Shown in pieces: positions 34,548 through 42,869 of a stretch of 64,000 nucleotides of DNA (position 1 is the first letter of the stretch; each line of letters begins with the position of its first letter). The position numbers and the translations under genes are program-made. The notes beneath the pieces were generated by a model. That model was not told the DNA's origin. It ran no database searches and was given only the letters and a program-made list of their open reading frames with translations. The stretch spans positions 42,039-106,038 of the forward strand of contig NZ_FUYE01000003.1 of NCBI RefSeq assembly GCF_900167535.1, written 5' to 3'. This DNA comes from Prosthecobacter debontii. Its GTDB lineage: Bacteria; Verrucomicrobiota; Verrucomicrobiia; Verrucomicrobiales; Verrucomicrobiaceae.

Positions 34548-35537
34548 TTAGACGAACAAACGGCGATTGCGGGTGATCAACACCAGGCCCGCTGCCGCAA
34601 CGATGAAGATGGCGCTGCCGGGTTCTGGAATCGGAGCCGCGTAACCTTCATAAGCGTAAGCGTTGAGGCTGTTGCTATCCGGCAGATGCACCTCCGCCGT
34701 GGTGGTCAGGTTATTAGCCACGACGAGGCCATCAATGTTGGATGACGTGGTGATCGACGCATACGGTGCCAGAATGCCGCCGTTGAAGTTGTGGGCGTTG
34801 AAATTGATCGAGGTCGCTTCGTAGAAGTTCCACAGGATGTGGCCCTGCCAGTAGTTGTCGTTGAACAGGCCTACCATGTTACCGTTGGTCCAGTTCACCG
34901 ATGTGCCGCTGACGTTGATGACGATGTTCGTCGTCGCCGCATCTGGAATCAGTTCAAACTGCTGGCCCTTTGAATTCGAGAAAACATCGGCAGCGCTAAC
35001 ATTAAAAACTGCAAGCCCATCAGCACCTGCCGTCGCGTAGAACTTGGTCGGAGAAGGTTGGCTACCAGGGAGGGTAACCGTGCTATCTGCGGCCAAGTCG
35101 TGCAGCAAAATGGATTGACCGATGGCGTAATCGCGGATGGAGGCGAGTTGTGCGTCAATCGTGTGATCCACCACGGTGGAACCACCGCCATTGTAATTGA
35201 TGATTCGTCCGCTGGTGCTGCCGTCGATGTAAAGGCTACCCCGTTGGAGATTGATCGGGTTTCCGCCGACCAGATTGTTGCCCACTACAAAGGTGCGATC
35301 CGTTGGGCTGATCGTGCTCTTCAGGTGGATCCCCAGATTGGAGGAGTTACTGCCCGTGAAGTCATTCCCAACAAAGGTGCGCCCCTCGACATCGGAGGTG
35401 GTGTTGAGGTTGTTAAAGATGATAGCGTTGTAGTTCTGGAAATCCAGAGTTTGCGCCTGAGCGGCTAAGCCAGCCCCGAGCAGAAAGGTGGCGATCGCCA
35501 CACGGCTGAGGAGAGAAGACCAAAGGGGGGGTTCCAT
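34548..35537 (-). CDS. Choice-of-anchor A domain protein with PEP-CTERM sorting signal
   Basis: A 329-residue secreted protein. The signal peptide (ATFLLGAGLAAQA) is followed by a choice-of-anchor A domain (NAIIFNNLNTTSDVEGRTFV at its start, then HNFNGGILAPYASITTSS near its end). The C-terminus is a textbook PEP-CTERM tag: PIPEPGSA, a hydrophobic helix, then RNRR. This predicts processing by an exosortase and attachment to an extracellular matrix. No exosortase gene is in the window. A candidate Fur box lies 12-30 bp upstream of the start codon. Confidence 0.88.
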   Translation of the reverse strand: MEPPLWSSLLSRVAIATFLLGAGLAAQAQTLDFQNYNAIIFNNLNTTSDVEGRTFVGNDFTGSNSSNLGIHLKSTISPTDRTFVVGNNLVGGNPINLQRGSLYIDGSTSGRIINYNGGGSTVVDHTIDAQLASIRDYAIGQSILLHDLAADSTVTLPGSQPSPTKFYATAGADGLAVFNVSAADVFSNSKGQQFELIPDAATTNIVINVSGTSVNWTNGNMVGLFNDNYWQGHILWNFYEATSINFNAHNFNGGILAPYASITTSSNIDGLVVANNLTTTAEVHLPDSNSLNAYAYEGYAAPIPEPGSAIFIVAAAGLVLITRNRRLFV

Positions 35538-35548
35538 ATCAATTCTTC

Positions 35549-35567
35549 AATCATGATTCTCATAATC
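35549..35567 (-). promoter_or_regulatory. Candidate Fur box upstream of the PEP-CTERM gene
   Basis: Read on the - strand the 19 bases are GATTATGAGAATCATGATT, matching 15 of 19 positions of the classical Fur consensus and keeping its inverted symmetry around AATCAT. It is placed 12-30 bp before the start codon, where bound repressor would block initiation. The surrounding leader is AT-rich, which raises the chance of a random match. Confidence 0.45.
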
Positions 35568-35885
35568 GAGAAGATAATTGAAAGTGATAGAACACTCTTA
35601 TCTTTTTGAAATCTCACAACTAAATTTTGATAATTATTTCAAACTTGCGTATCAATTATAAAAATATCAAGATTGTAAGAGCTGTCTTAAATTTAAACTT
35701 GCTAAGTATTTACCCCTCGGAGCCCTGTATTTATGAGGCCTCCAGCGTTTTGGTTGCGGGCTTCCAGTTCGGTCTGGCGAGTAGAAACAGCCGGTTTTTA
35801 GCGGTTGATGTCCTGGTTTATCAAAGGCTCATTCTCAAAATTGAGGCTAAACGGAGCCCATCACGGACATGTCGGCGATTTAAAA
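35568..35885. other. AT-rich intergenic region
   Basis: About 320 bp without a supported gene. The first ~150 bp are strongly AT-rich and probably hold the promoter of the leftward PEP-CTERM gene. The rest shows nothing recognisable up to the secDF terminator. Confidence 0.5.
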
Positions 35886-35917
35886 ACAAAAAAGCGGAGT
35901 CCCGAAGGACTCCGCTT
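35886..35917 (-). terminator. Rho-independent terminator of the tgt-yajC-secDF operon
   Basis: On the - strand AAGCGGAGTCC, loop TTCG, GGACTCCGCTT (arms 35907-35917 and 35892-35902) is followed by a T run (TTTTTTG). The 11-bp stem with a UUCG-type tetraloop and U tract begins 28 bp after the secDF stop codon. Confidence 0.93.
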
Positions 35918-35944
35918 GGTGGACAGATATCTCTGTTTTCGCGA

Positions 35945-38347
35945 TTAAGCCTGAGCAGCCTTGGCAGCAGCAATCGCGGCCTGAGCTTTCTGGGCTTCGA
36001 GCTGCGCATCCAACACCTGACGCTTGAGGCTGGTGCCCGTTTTCTTCGCATACCACAGCACCAGCGGGCTGGCGATGAAGATGGAGGAATAGGTGCCGAG
36101 AAGCACACCGATGGTGATCGGCACGGCGAATTCGAGCATGGCTGGGTTACCCAGGAACAGAAGGGCCACCATTGGGGCCAGAGCGGTCGGACCGGTGAGC
36201 AAGGTTCGGCTCAGGGTCTTGCAGATCGCTTCGTTCATGAGGTCGCGAGTGCTGCCGCTGACTCCCTTCTGAATGTTTTCGCGGATACGGTCAAAGACCA
36301 CGATGGTGTCGTTGATCGAGTAACCAGCCACCGTCAGCATGGCACCGACGTGGATGAGGCTGAGTTCTTGTCCAAACAGAACGCACAGACCAGGCACCAT
36401 GAGAACGTCGTGGAAGAGGGCCACAATGGCACCCACCGCGAAGGCGAACTCGAAACGGACCATCAAATAGATGAAGATGGCGATCAGAGCGATGCCCAGA
36501 GCGATGAGGGAAACCTTAGCGGCTTCGTCTCCGATCACAGCACCAACACGACTACCTTCGGTGCCCGAGATCTTGTCGCCGAATTTGGCTTTCACGGCAG
36601 CTTCGATCACTGGACCTGCGTCGAATTCACTGCGGATCGCGACGACTTCGCCCCCGGTGGCATTGCCCTTACGCTGAAGGTAATAGGTGCCGATACCTTC
36701 GCCGCTTGGCAGCTTCAGGTCTTTGAGAGTGGTCTCCAGCTCGCCATCCGTGATGGCCTGCCCTTCTTTCAATTCCACGTGGGTGAGAGCACCACCGCGG
36801 AAGTCGATACCGAGGCTGTTTTTGCCCTTCACACCCAGGGTGCCAAAGGAGATGGCTGTGATAATGAGGGAGGCGATGATGAACCCCTTCGCCTTGGACA
36901 AGATGTCGAACACCGCGTCAGGAATCAGCTTGGTGGTCTTGAGATTGGTGAGGATGTTCTTATCGATCACCCACATAAAGATGACGCGGGTCACGATCAA
37001 CGCACCGACCATGGAGGACAGCAAACCGATCATCAGGGTGATGGCGAAGCCTTTGACCAAGCCGCCAGCAATGGCGAAAAGGATGATCGCAGAGATCAGC
37101 GTCGTGATGTTGGAGTCGGCAATGGCGGAGAAGGCCTTATCGTAGGCGGACTCCAGAGCGCCAGACAGGGTCTTACCCGCCTCACGTTCTTCACGCAGAC
37201 GCTCGTAGATCAGCACGTTGGCATCCACCGCCATACCGATGGTCAGCACGATACCGGCGATACCCGGCATGGTAAGCGTGAACCCAAAGAGGGCCATACC
37301 ACCGAAGAGGATGGAAAGGTTGATCACCAAACCGACGATGGCAATGAGGCCTGCCATGCGGTAAACGAAAACCATGAACAGAGTGGTGAAAGCCAAACCA
37401 CCGACACCGACCCACATGCCCTGATTAACGGAGGATTCACCGTAAGCAGCAGAAACCGCACTCTCAGAGAGGATGATCATCGGGTTTTCCAGCGGGTTCT
37501 CCAGAAGGCTCGCCAGCGTGCGGGCTTCCTGTTCCTTAAAGCTACCACTGATAACGGCGGTTCCGCCGAAATGGTCCGTCTGCAGCACGGGGGCCGAGAT
37601 GATCTCCTTATCCACAATGATGGCCATCTGGCGACCACGATTCACGGCGGCGACTTCATCGAAGAGTTTCGAGCCCGTGCTATCGAGGTTCAGTACCACT
37701 TTCCAGCCTTCAGCATCGAAAGTTGGGAAGGCTTCTTTGACATACTTACCTTCCATGTCAGCGCGGTTACGGACGAGTTCACCGCCACGGCTCGGCAGCT
37801 CATTGCCCTGAGCGTCTTTTTCCACCTTGTATTTCAGTTCTTCCCAGCCCGGCTCTTTAACCCCGCCGTTGGCTTGGATTTCAGCCAGCTTGGCAGCGCT
37901 CTGCTGATGAACGATGCGGAATTCCAGGTGAGCCACCTGCTGAATCTTCTGACGAACGTCGGCAAACTCCTTCTCCTCCACACCAGGCATCTGGATCAGG
38001 ATGCGGTCATCTCCCTGGGGTTGCAGAGTCATGTCCTTGGTGCCTTCAGGGTTGAGACGCTTTTCCAGGATGCTGATGGCCTGCTGCACCGCGCTTGGAT
38101 TCACGGGCTTCACCGTGCCATCGTCGGCTTTACCAGGCTGAAGTTGGACGACGAACTCACTGCCGCCCTGAAGGTCGATCCCTTTCTTAATGCCCATGCT
38201 ATCGACGGTCCAGATGGCAAAGCCTGTCGCCAGGAAGATGAGGACAGTGCCGTAGAGGCGCTTGCGATCGTGAACGACCGTGCCGACGTAAAACAGGAGC
38301 AGCAAGAGAATCGCAGCTCCGACGAGGAAGGTTGAGATGGCGGCCAT
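35945..38347 (-). CDS. secDF: Protein translocase subunit SecDF (fused)
   Basis: An 800-residue fusion of SecD and SecF, the proton-driven partners of SecYEG that pull preproteins out of the channel. SecD part: first membrane helix, then DLQGGSEFVVQL, the periplasmic P1 domain (GDDRILIQMPGVEE), NPLENPMII, and a five-helix block with GIAGIVLTIGMAVDANVLIYERLRE (limit noted for the D1-D6 region). SecF part begins near residue 475: GIDFRGGALTHVELK, then GAMLTVAGYSINDTIVVFDRIRE. About 12 membrane segments in total. The C-terminal tail is Ala/Lys/Gln-rich. It is the last gene of tgt-yajC-secDF and is followed by a strong terminator. Confidence 0.93.
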   Translation of the reverse strand: MAAISTFLVGAAILLLLLFYVGTVVHDRKRLYGTVLIFLATGFAIWTVDSMGIKKGIDLQGGSEFVVQLQPGKADDGTVKPVNPSAVQQAISILEKRLNPEGTKDMTLQPQGDDRILIQMPGVEEKEFADVRQKIQQVAHLEFRIVHQQSAAKLAEIQANGGVKEPGWEELKYKVEKDAQGNELPSRGGELVRNRADMEGKYVKEAFPTFDAEGWKVVLNLDSTGSKLFDEVAAVNRGRQMAIIVDKEIISAPVLQTDHFGGTAVISGSFKEQEARTLASLLENPLENPMIILSESAVSAAYGESSVNQGMWVGVGGLAFTTLFMVFVYRMAGLIAIVGLVINLSILFGGMALFGFTLTMPGIAGIVLTIGMAVDANVLIYERLREEREAGKTLSGALESAYDKAFSAIADSNITTLISAIILFAIAGGLVKGFAITLMIGLLSSMVGALIVTRVIFMWVIDKNILTNLKTTKLIPDAVFDILSKAKGFIIASLIITAISFGTLGVKGKNSLGIDFRGGALTHVELKEGQAITDGELETTLKDLKLPSGEGIGTYYLQRKGNATGGEVVAIRSEFDAGPVIEAAVKAKFGDKISGTEGSRVGAVIGDEAAKVSLIALGIALIAIFIYLMVRFEFAFAVGAIVALFHDVLMVPGLCVLFGQELSLIHVGAMLTVAGYSINDTIVVFDRIRENIQKGVSGSTRDLMNEAICKTLSRTLLTGPTALAPMVALLFLGNPAMLEFAVPITIGVLLGTYSSIFIASPLVLWYAKKTGTSLKRQVLDAQLEAQKAQAAIAAAKAAQA

Positions 38348-38413
38348 GGTGGGGTTGGGATGGGTTTTAAAAAATCAGTCTCCTGGCTCAGGAGCTCAAG
38401 AGTGGGTATCAAA

Positions 38414-38758
38414 TCAAGCGGTGGTCGCTTCGACAATATCAGACTTCTTCGAGACAGAAGCGATGGCGCTGCGCTCATATTCGACCTTCACGTTATCGGC
38501 CAGCTTCACCATGATGGTTTTCTCTTTCACGCTGGTGATGATGCCATGCTCGCCACCGTTCATGATGATATGGTCACCCACCTTCACGCTACTGATCATT
38601 TTTTCCTGCTCCTTCTGGCGCTGACGTTGAGGGCGGATCAGCACGAAATACATCATGACGAACATGAGCGCCATGAAGACCAGAGGGCTGCCAAACAAGC
38701 CACCCTGTGAGGAAGCACCGCCGGCCTGGGCGAAGAACGTGGAGAAAGTCGAGATCAT
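38414..38758 (-). CDS. yajC: Preprotein translocase accessory subunit YajC
   Basis: A 114-residue single-span protein of the SecDF-YajC complex. The start at 38758 gives the ATGA overlap with the tgt stop codon; the longer open frame to 38824 is inside tgt. The membrane helix (VFMALMFVMMYFVLI) is followed by the family block RPQRQRQKEQEKMI, then SVKVGDHIIMNGGEHGII. Normal length and order. Coupled translation with tgt and 66 bp to secDF match the operon seen in many bacteria. Confidence 0.92.
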   Translation of the reverse strand: MISTFSTFFAQAGGASSQGGLFGSPLVFMALMFVMMYFVLIRPQRQRQKEQEKMISSVKVGDHIIMNGGEHGIITSVKEKTIMVKLADNVKVEYERSAIASVSKKSDIVEATTA

Positions 38759-39894
38759 GTATCGGAGGTTTCGGGACGGTTTTGGTAACGAGCGACGACC
38801 TCGGCGCGGAACTCCGCAAAGCAACCTTGTTCGATTGCTAAACGAGCCCTAGACGCGAGGGACAGGTAGAAATGCAGATTGTGCAGGGAAATCAACCTCA
38901 AACCCAGCACCTCCTGGGTATTGATTAGATGACGGATGTAGGCCCGTGAAAAGCCCTGACACAGGGGATGGGTGTCCTCGGAGAGCGGGCGGAAATCTTT
39001 CGCGAATTTATTGTTTCGCAGATTCATCGGCCCATCGTGGGTGTAGGCGGTGCCATTGCGCGCCAAACGGGTGGGCAAGACGCAGTCAAACATGTCAATG
39101 CCACGGGCGATCAATTCGACGATCTGGGGAGGAGTGCCCAGCCCCATGGCATACCGCGCCTGATTCTGCGGCAGCAGCGGGCAGGTCCACTCAGCAATGC
39201 GCATCATGTCCTCTTCCGGCTCACCAACGCTCAATCCACCAATGGCATAGCCACTGAAGCCCATGGCCACCATCTCCCGAGCGCAACGCTGGCGGAGATC
39301 CTCGAAGGTGCTGCCCTGGACGATCCCAAAATGCAATTGAGCACCGCCACCCGTCTGTGGTTGATGTTTGTCGATCCAGTCCCGGCAACGTCGTGCCCAG
39401 CGCAGGGTTAGCTCCATGCTGCTGCGGGCATCCTCATGCTTGCAGGGCCAGGGTGTGCATTCGTCAAACAGCATGGCGATGTCGCTGCCGAGTGTCGCCT
39501 GGATTTCCATCGCCGTCTCTGGGCCCAGGAACATCGGGGTGCCATCGACGTGGTTATTGAAGTAACAGCCTTCTTCCTTGAGCTTCCTTAGCTTGGCCAG
39601 GGAAAACACCTGGAAACCACCGCTATCCGTCAGGATCGGGCGATCCCAATTCATGAACTTGTGCAGACCACCCGCCGCACCAATGATTTCGGTGCCTGGG
39701 CGAACCCACAGGTGATAGGTGTTCCCCAGAATGATCTGAGCATCTAGCGAGCGCAGCTCCTGAGGATGCACCGCTTTCACCGTGGCCTGCGTGCCCACTG
39801 GCATGAAAATGGGCGTCTCGATCACGCCATGCGGCGTCGTCAACCGACCACGACGGGCGGATGAGGAAGGATCGGTGGCCAGGAGCTCGAACAT
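38755..39894 (-). CDS. tgt: tRNA-guanine transglycosylase with altered zinc site
   Basis: Exchanges G34 for preQ1 in tRNAs with GUN anticodons on the way to queuosine. The 379-residue length is normal. Family blocks seen: PVGTQATVKAV, ILGNTYHLWVRPG, the catalytic Asp in LTDSGGFQVFSL, FDECTPWP, and the nucleophile Asp in DMFDCVLPTRLARNG. The zinc site is unusual: where CxCxxC is expected before SRAYIRHL the protein reads EDTHPLCQGF, so only the third Cys and the downstream His (ISLHNLHFY) are kept, with Asp and His at the first two positions. Zinc might still be bound by D/H/C/H. yajC starts within its stop codon. Confidence 0.92.
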   Translation of the reverse strand: MFELLATDPSSSARRGRLTTPHGVIETPIFMPVGTQATVKAVHPQELRSLDAQIILGNTYHLWVRPGTEIIGAAGGLHKFMNWDRPILTDSGGFQVFSLAKLRKLKEEGCYFNNHVDGTPMFLGPETAMEIQATLGSDIAMLFDECTPWPCKHEDARSSMELTLRWARRCRDWIDKHQPQTGGGAQLHFGIVQGSTFEDLRQRCAREMVAMGFSGYAIGGLSVGEPEEDMMRIAEWTCPLLPQNQARYAMGLGTPPQIVELIARGIDMFDCVLPTRLARNGTAYTHDGPMNLRNNKFAKDFRPLSEDTHPLCQGFSRAYIRHLINTQEVLGLRLISLHNLHFYLSLASRARLAIEQGCFAEFRAEVVARYQNRPETSDT

Positions 39895-39973
39895 GAATCA
39901 GGACGAAAAAGGGCGCGGAGTGTGGCGGACAATGCGCCCAGTGTCAAAGCCTGAGACGCGGGGAATGTCCAGA

Positions 39974-41575
39974 TCAGGCCCCTAATCGCCTCCAATAGAT
40001 GAAAGCGATGGGGAATAAAGACACGCAGCTGGCAGCTCCACCCGTCAAGGCTTGGCGGTCTGGAGTCTGGATCGCCACCCATAGGAAAATAGCCGCCATC
40101 TGCACGGCTGTGCCCAGCAAAAGAACTGCCCCGGGCTGCACCCATTGGCGCGAAGGGGCGCATTCCTGATCGATCAAGTCCAGGAAATGCCAAGCCACAA
40201 AAGCTAGGACGATGATGGATAAATAGCCGACGCTTTGATCCCCTAAAAACGCATCGCCATAGTTGTAAACACCATGCGCCGTCACCACCCCTGCCAGGGT
40301 CAATAAAAATTTCTCCGCCGTGCCAAACCGAGAACGGCAGAGCTGATAGAGGGCATGGGTGGAGATCCCGGTCAGAGCTGCATGATAGAAATTGGCGGTG
40401 AAAAAGCGTCCCAGCACCGTGCTGCTATTGCCGCGCAAGTAATACTCGATGTTTTCCTCCAAGGCGAAGCCCAAGCCGACAAAGGCACCCAGCAGAATTG
40501 CCGCCCCTGGCGCACGTCGGCGCAAGAGCCAAGGCATAAATAAAGAGGCCAAAAGCAGCTTGCTCAGCTCTTCCCTCACCCCTACGCCACCGATCTGATA
40601 CCATAGGTCGAAGGGGAAAGGCGCATCTTCACGCATTCCCAGTTTCACATCCTGCCACGGGATGATGAGCAGAACCGGCCAGATACTCAGAACCCCTGCG
40701 ACGACAGGTAGCAATGGCCAAAGCCATCTCCAGCGCCCTGAGCCACCGTGCAAAACCAGGATCACATACCAAACCGAAGCTGACAGCAGTGTCAGGCTGA
40801 GAGCATTCCAAGGAGCCCCCACGAGCAGCTTGTATTCGGCCAAGGCCTTTACTTGCAGCCACACATCGCTCAACTCGATCGCGGCCTTTTCCCGGAGAGA
40901 CGCGGGCATTGCATCCCACCAGTCCGGCTGATTCGCGATCTGCCGCAACACGGTCTCGTCGTGGAGATTGATCGCCCAATGAAATGCCGTTGTCCGCGGC
41001 ATATCTTCGGGGAAGAGCGTGGCCTCCTGAACAAACTCCTTCAGCGCTAAAGGGGGATCGCGGTCCAGGAGTTGCCTTCCCCGGATGTAATGCGCGGTTC
41101 TGAGCGGAGGCTCTTGGGTAGCGGCATCGGCCAGAGCTTGCACGGCTGTGGTATCACGCCTCAACTCCGCCCGAATGAACGTCTCCCAAAGAGCCACCTC
41201 AGCTTCCGTGGAAGCATGCTGAGCCAGGAGAGATTTCACATCATAATCCGCCAAGCGACCCCTGCTTTGGTAATCCTCCCAGGTCGTAACTTTGATCTCC
41301 AAGACTTGGCAAAGATGCTGAATCTCTTTCGTGGTCCGATGCAGCCAACGAACCAACTCATAAGGCTGAGGCTGCTCTGCTCGATGCAGGCTTTGCCAAT
41401 CCTGCCGCAATCTTTGCTCCAAAGGATCGACCGAGGCCTCACGACGTTCTGGAGTGAGCGCAATGATGAGCCAAGCCGCCAGAAAACTGAAAATCACGAT
41501 GCCTGCAGCCAAACGCTTCAGCAGCCATGTTTGATGGCTCCAATAATGAATCTGTGAACGCCACCCGTGAATCAT
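39974..41575 (-). CDS. PrsW-family intramembrane metalloprotease
   Basis: A 533-residue membrane protein. The first ~250 residues contain one N-terminal membrane helix and a soluble helical region. The C-terminal half has about eight membrane segments with the PrsW (CPBP-related) catalytic pattern: REELSKLLLA, then LGFALEENIEYY, FYHAALTGISTHALY and TAHGVYNYGDAF, supplying the Glu and His residues expected to bind zinc. PrsW cleaves an anti-sigma factor in Bacillus; the target here is unknown. Its ATG overlaps the mtnA stop codon (4 bp), so the two are co-translated. Confidence 0.8.
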   Translation of the reverse strand: MIHGWRSQIHYWSHQTWLLKRLAAGIVIFSFLAAWLIIALTPERREASVDPLEQRLRQDWQSLHRAEQPQPYELVRWLHRTTKEIQHLCQVLEIKVTTWEDYQSRGRLADYDVKSLLAQHASTEAEVALWETFIRAELRRDTTAVQALADAATQEPPLRTAHYIRGRQLLDRDPPLALKEFVQEATLFPEDMPRTTAFHWAINLHDETVLRQIANQPDWWDAMPASLREKAAIELSDVWLQVKALAEYKLLVGAPWNALSLTLLSASVWYVILVLHGGSGRWRWLWPLLPVVAGVLSIWPVLLIIPWQDVKLGMREDAPFPFDLWYQIGGVGVREELSKLLLASLFMPWLLRRRAPGAAILLGAFVGLGFALEENIEYYLRGNSSTVLGRFFTANFYHAALTGISTHALYQLCRSRFGTAEKFLLTLAGVVTAHGVYNYGDAFLGDQSVGYLSIIVLAFVAWHFLDLIDQECAPSRQWVQPGAVLLLGTAVQMAAIFLWVAIQTPDRQALTGGAASCVSLFPIAFIYWRRLGA

Positions 41576-42663
41576 AAGGAGAGAGCTTGACCGTGAAGCT
41601 GACAGATGGCGGATTCCTCAGCGGCACAGGTTCCCTGCTCGGTGACCAGCCCCGTGATAAGGCGTGCCGGAGTGACATCGAAGGCATAATTAGCCGCCTC
41701 CGAACCCGGCGCAACGATGCGCAGATTCTCCACGCGACCCTCGGTGGTCATCCCTTCCATCTCGGTCACTTCTTCCCCACCTCGTTGCTCGATAGGAATC
41801 CCCGAAACTCCATCTCGAAGTGTCCAATCGAAAGTCGAACTCGGCAGCGCCACATAAAAGGGCACTCCATTGTCCCAGGCAGCGAGAGCTTTGAGATACG
41901 TGCCAATTTTGTTCGCCACATCTCCACTTCTCGTCACTCGATCCGCCCCTGTGAGCACCAAATCCACAAGGCCATGCTGCATCAGGTGGCCCCCGGTATT
42001 GTCCGCAATCACCGTATGAGGCACCCCCTGCTGAGCCAACTCCCAGGCCGTCAATCGTGCTCCCTGATTACGCGGGCGAGTTTCGTCCACCCAGACATGC
42101 ATCGGAATCCCCGCTGCATGCGCAGCATAGATCGGCGCGGTCGCAGAACCATGATCCACAAAGGCCAGCCAGCCTGCATTGCAATGCGTGAGGATGTTGA
42201 TCACCTGTCCTGGTTTGCGGGCGGCGATCTCCTCAATGATCTTCAATCCATGCCGACCAATGGCGGCACAAGCCGCTGCATCCTCATCTGCAATCGCCTC
42301 CGCCTCCTGACGCGCCGTTTCGACACGCTGCTCGAAACCTACTTTTGCAATCGCCGCGCGCTGACGTTTCACCGCCCAGCTTAAATTAACTGCGGTGGGA
42401 CGGGTAGCCACCAACAGCTCCGCAAAGCTCTGCAGCTCTTCCTGTGTCTGTGCCTCCCGCGCGGCCAACCACATTCCATACCCCGCCGTGGCTCCGATCA
42501 AACCCGCGCCCCGCACGGCCATGTCGCGGATCGCCTCGGCGACCTCTGCCACCGTCCGCAAATCCAAAAGCTCGAAGGTCCACGGAAGCCTACGCTGATC
42601 AATGATGCGGACAGCCTCCTCATGAAGCCAGATGGTGCGGTGTGGGACGCCAGAAACAAGCAT
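41572..42663 (-). CDS. mtnA: Methylthioribose-1-phosphate isomerase
   Basis: Methionine salvage: converts 5-methylthioribose 1-phosphate to the ribulose form. The 363-residue protein has the complete pattern of the eIF2B-like isomerase: DMAVRGAGLIGATAGYGM, the catalytic Cys in ILTHCNAG, VDETRPRNQGARLTAWEL, DNTGGHLMQHG, and the catalytic Asp in VLTGADRVTRSGDVANKIGT. The C-terminal FDVTPARLITGLVTEQG is also intact. It is the first gene of a two-gene unit with the PrsW-like protease. Other salvage genes are not present in the window. Confidence 0.92.
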   Translation of the reverse strand: MLVSGVPHRTIWLHEEAVRIIDQRRLPWTFELLDLRTVAEVAEAIRDMAVRGAGLIGATAGYGMWLAAREAQTQEELQSFAELLVATRPTAVNLSWAVKRQRAAIAKVGFEQRVETARQEAEAIADEDAAACAAIGRHGLKIIEEIAARKPGQVINILTHCNAGWLAFVDHGSATAPIYAAHAAGIPMHVWVDETRPRNQGARLTAWELAQQGVPHTVIADNTGGHLMQHGLVDLVLTGADRVTRSGDVANKIGTYLKALAAWDNGVPFYVALPSSTFDWTLRDGVSGIPIEQRGGEEVTEMEGMTTEGRVENLRIVAPGSEAANYAFDVTPARLITGLVTEQGTCAAEESAICQLHGQALSL

Positions 42664-42783
42664 CGATCATTAACGTAGAGGGCCGACAGAGATTCAAGGA
42701 ATGAGAGTCAATAACGGCCTTCAAGAATATGTGAACGCAATGACGTATAGATTATGGTAATTAAGTTTTGATCTTATCAATAA

Positions 42784-42813
42784 TTGACATTGTCTTCCAA
42801 CGCCATGTAATAT
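42784..42813 (+). promoter_or_regulatory. Candidate sigma-70-type promoter in AT-rich leader
   Basis: A perfect -35 box TTGACA (42784-42789) is followed after 18 bp by TAATAT (42808-42813), in a ~200-bp AT-rich gap that contrasts with the flanking GC-rich genes. It points toward the peptidoglycan hydrolase gene 57 bp downstream. The -10 match is only 4 of 6. Confidence 0.5.
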
Positions 42814-42869
42814 TATTATTAATAAGTATCTTTTTTTAAAACGTAAGTAAACGAGCAAGTCATCTTGTC

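Noticed and set aside
35627..38335. 902-codon open frame on the + strand opposite secDF
   Set aside because: Antisense to a strongly conserved gene; His/Asp/Gly-rich composition is typical of a mirror frame in GC-rich DNA.
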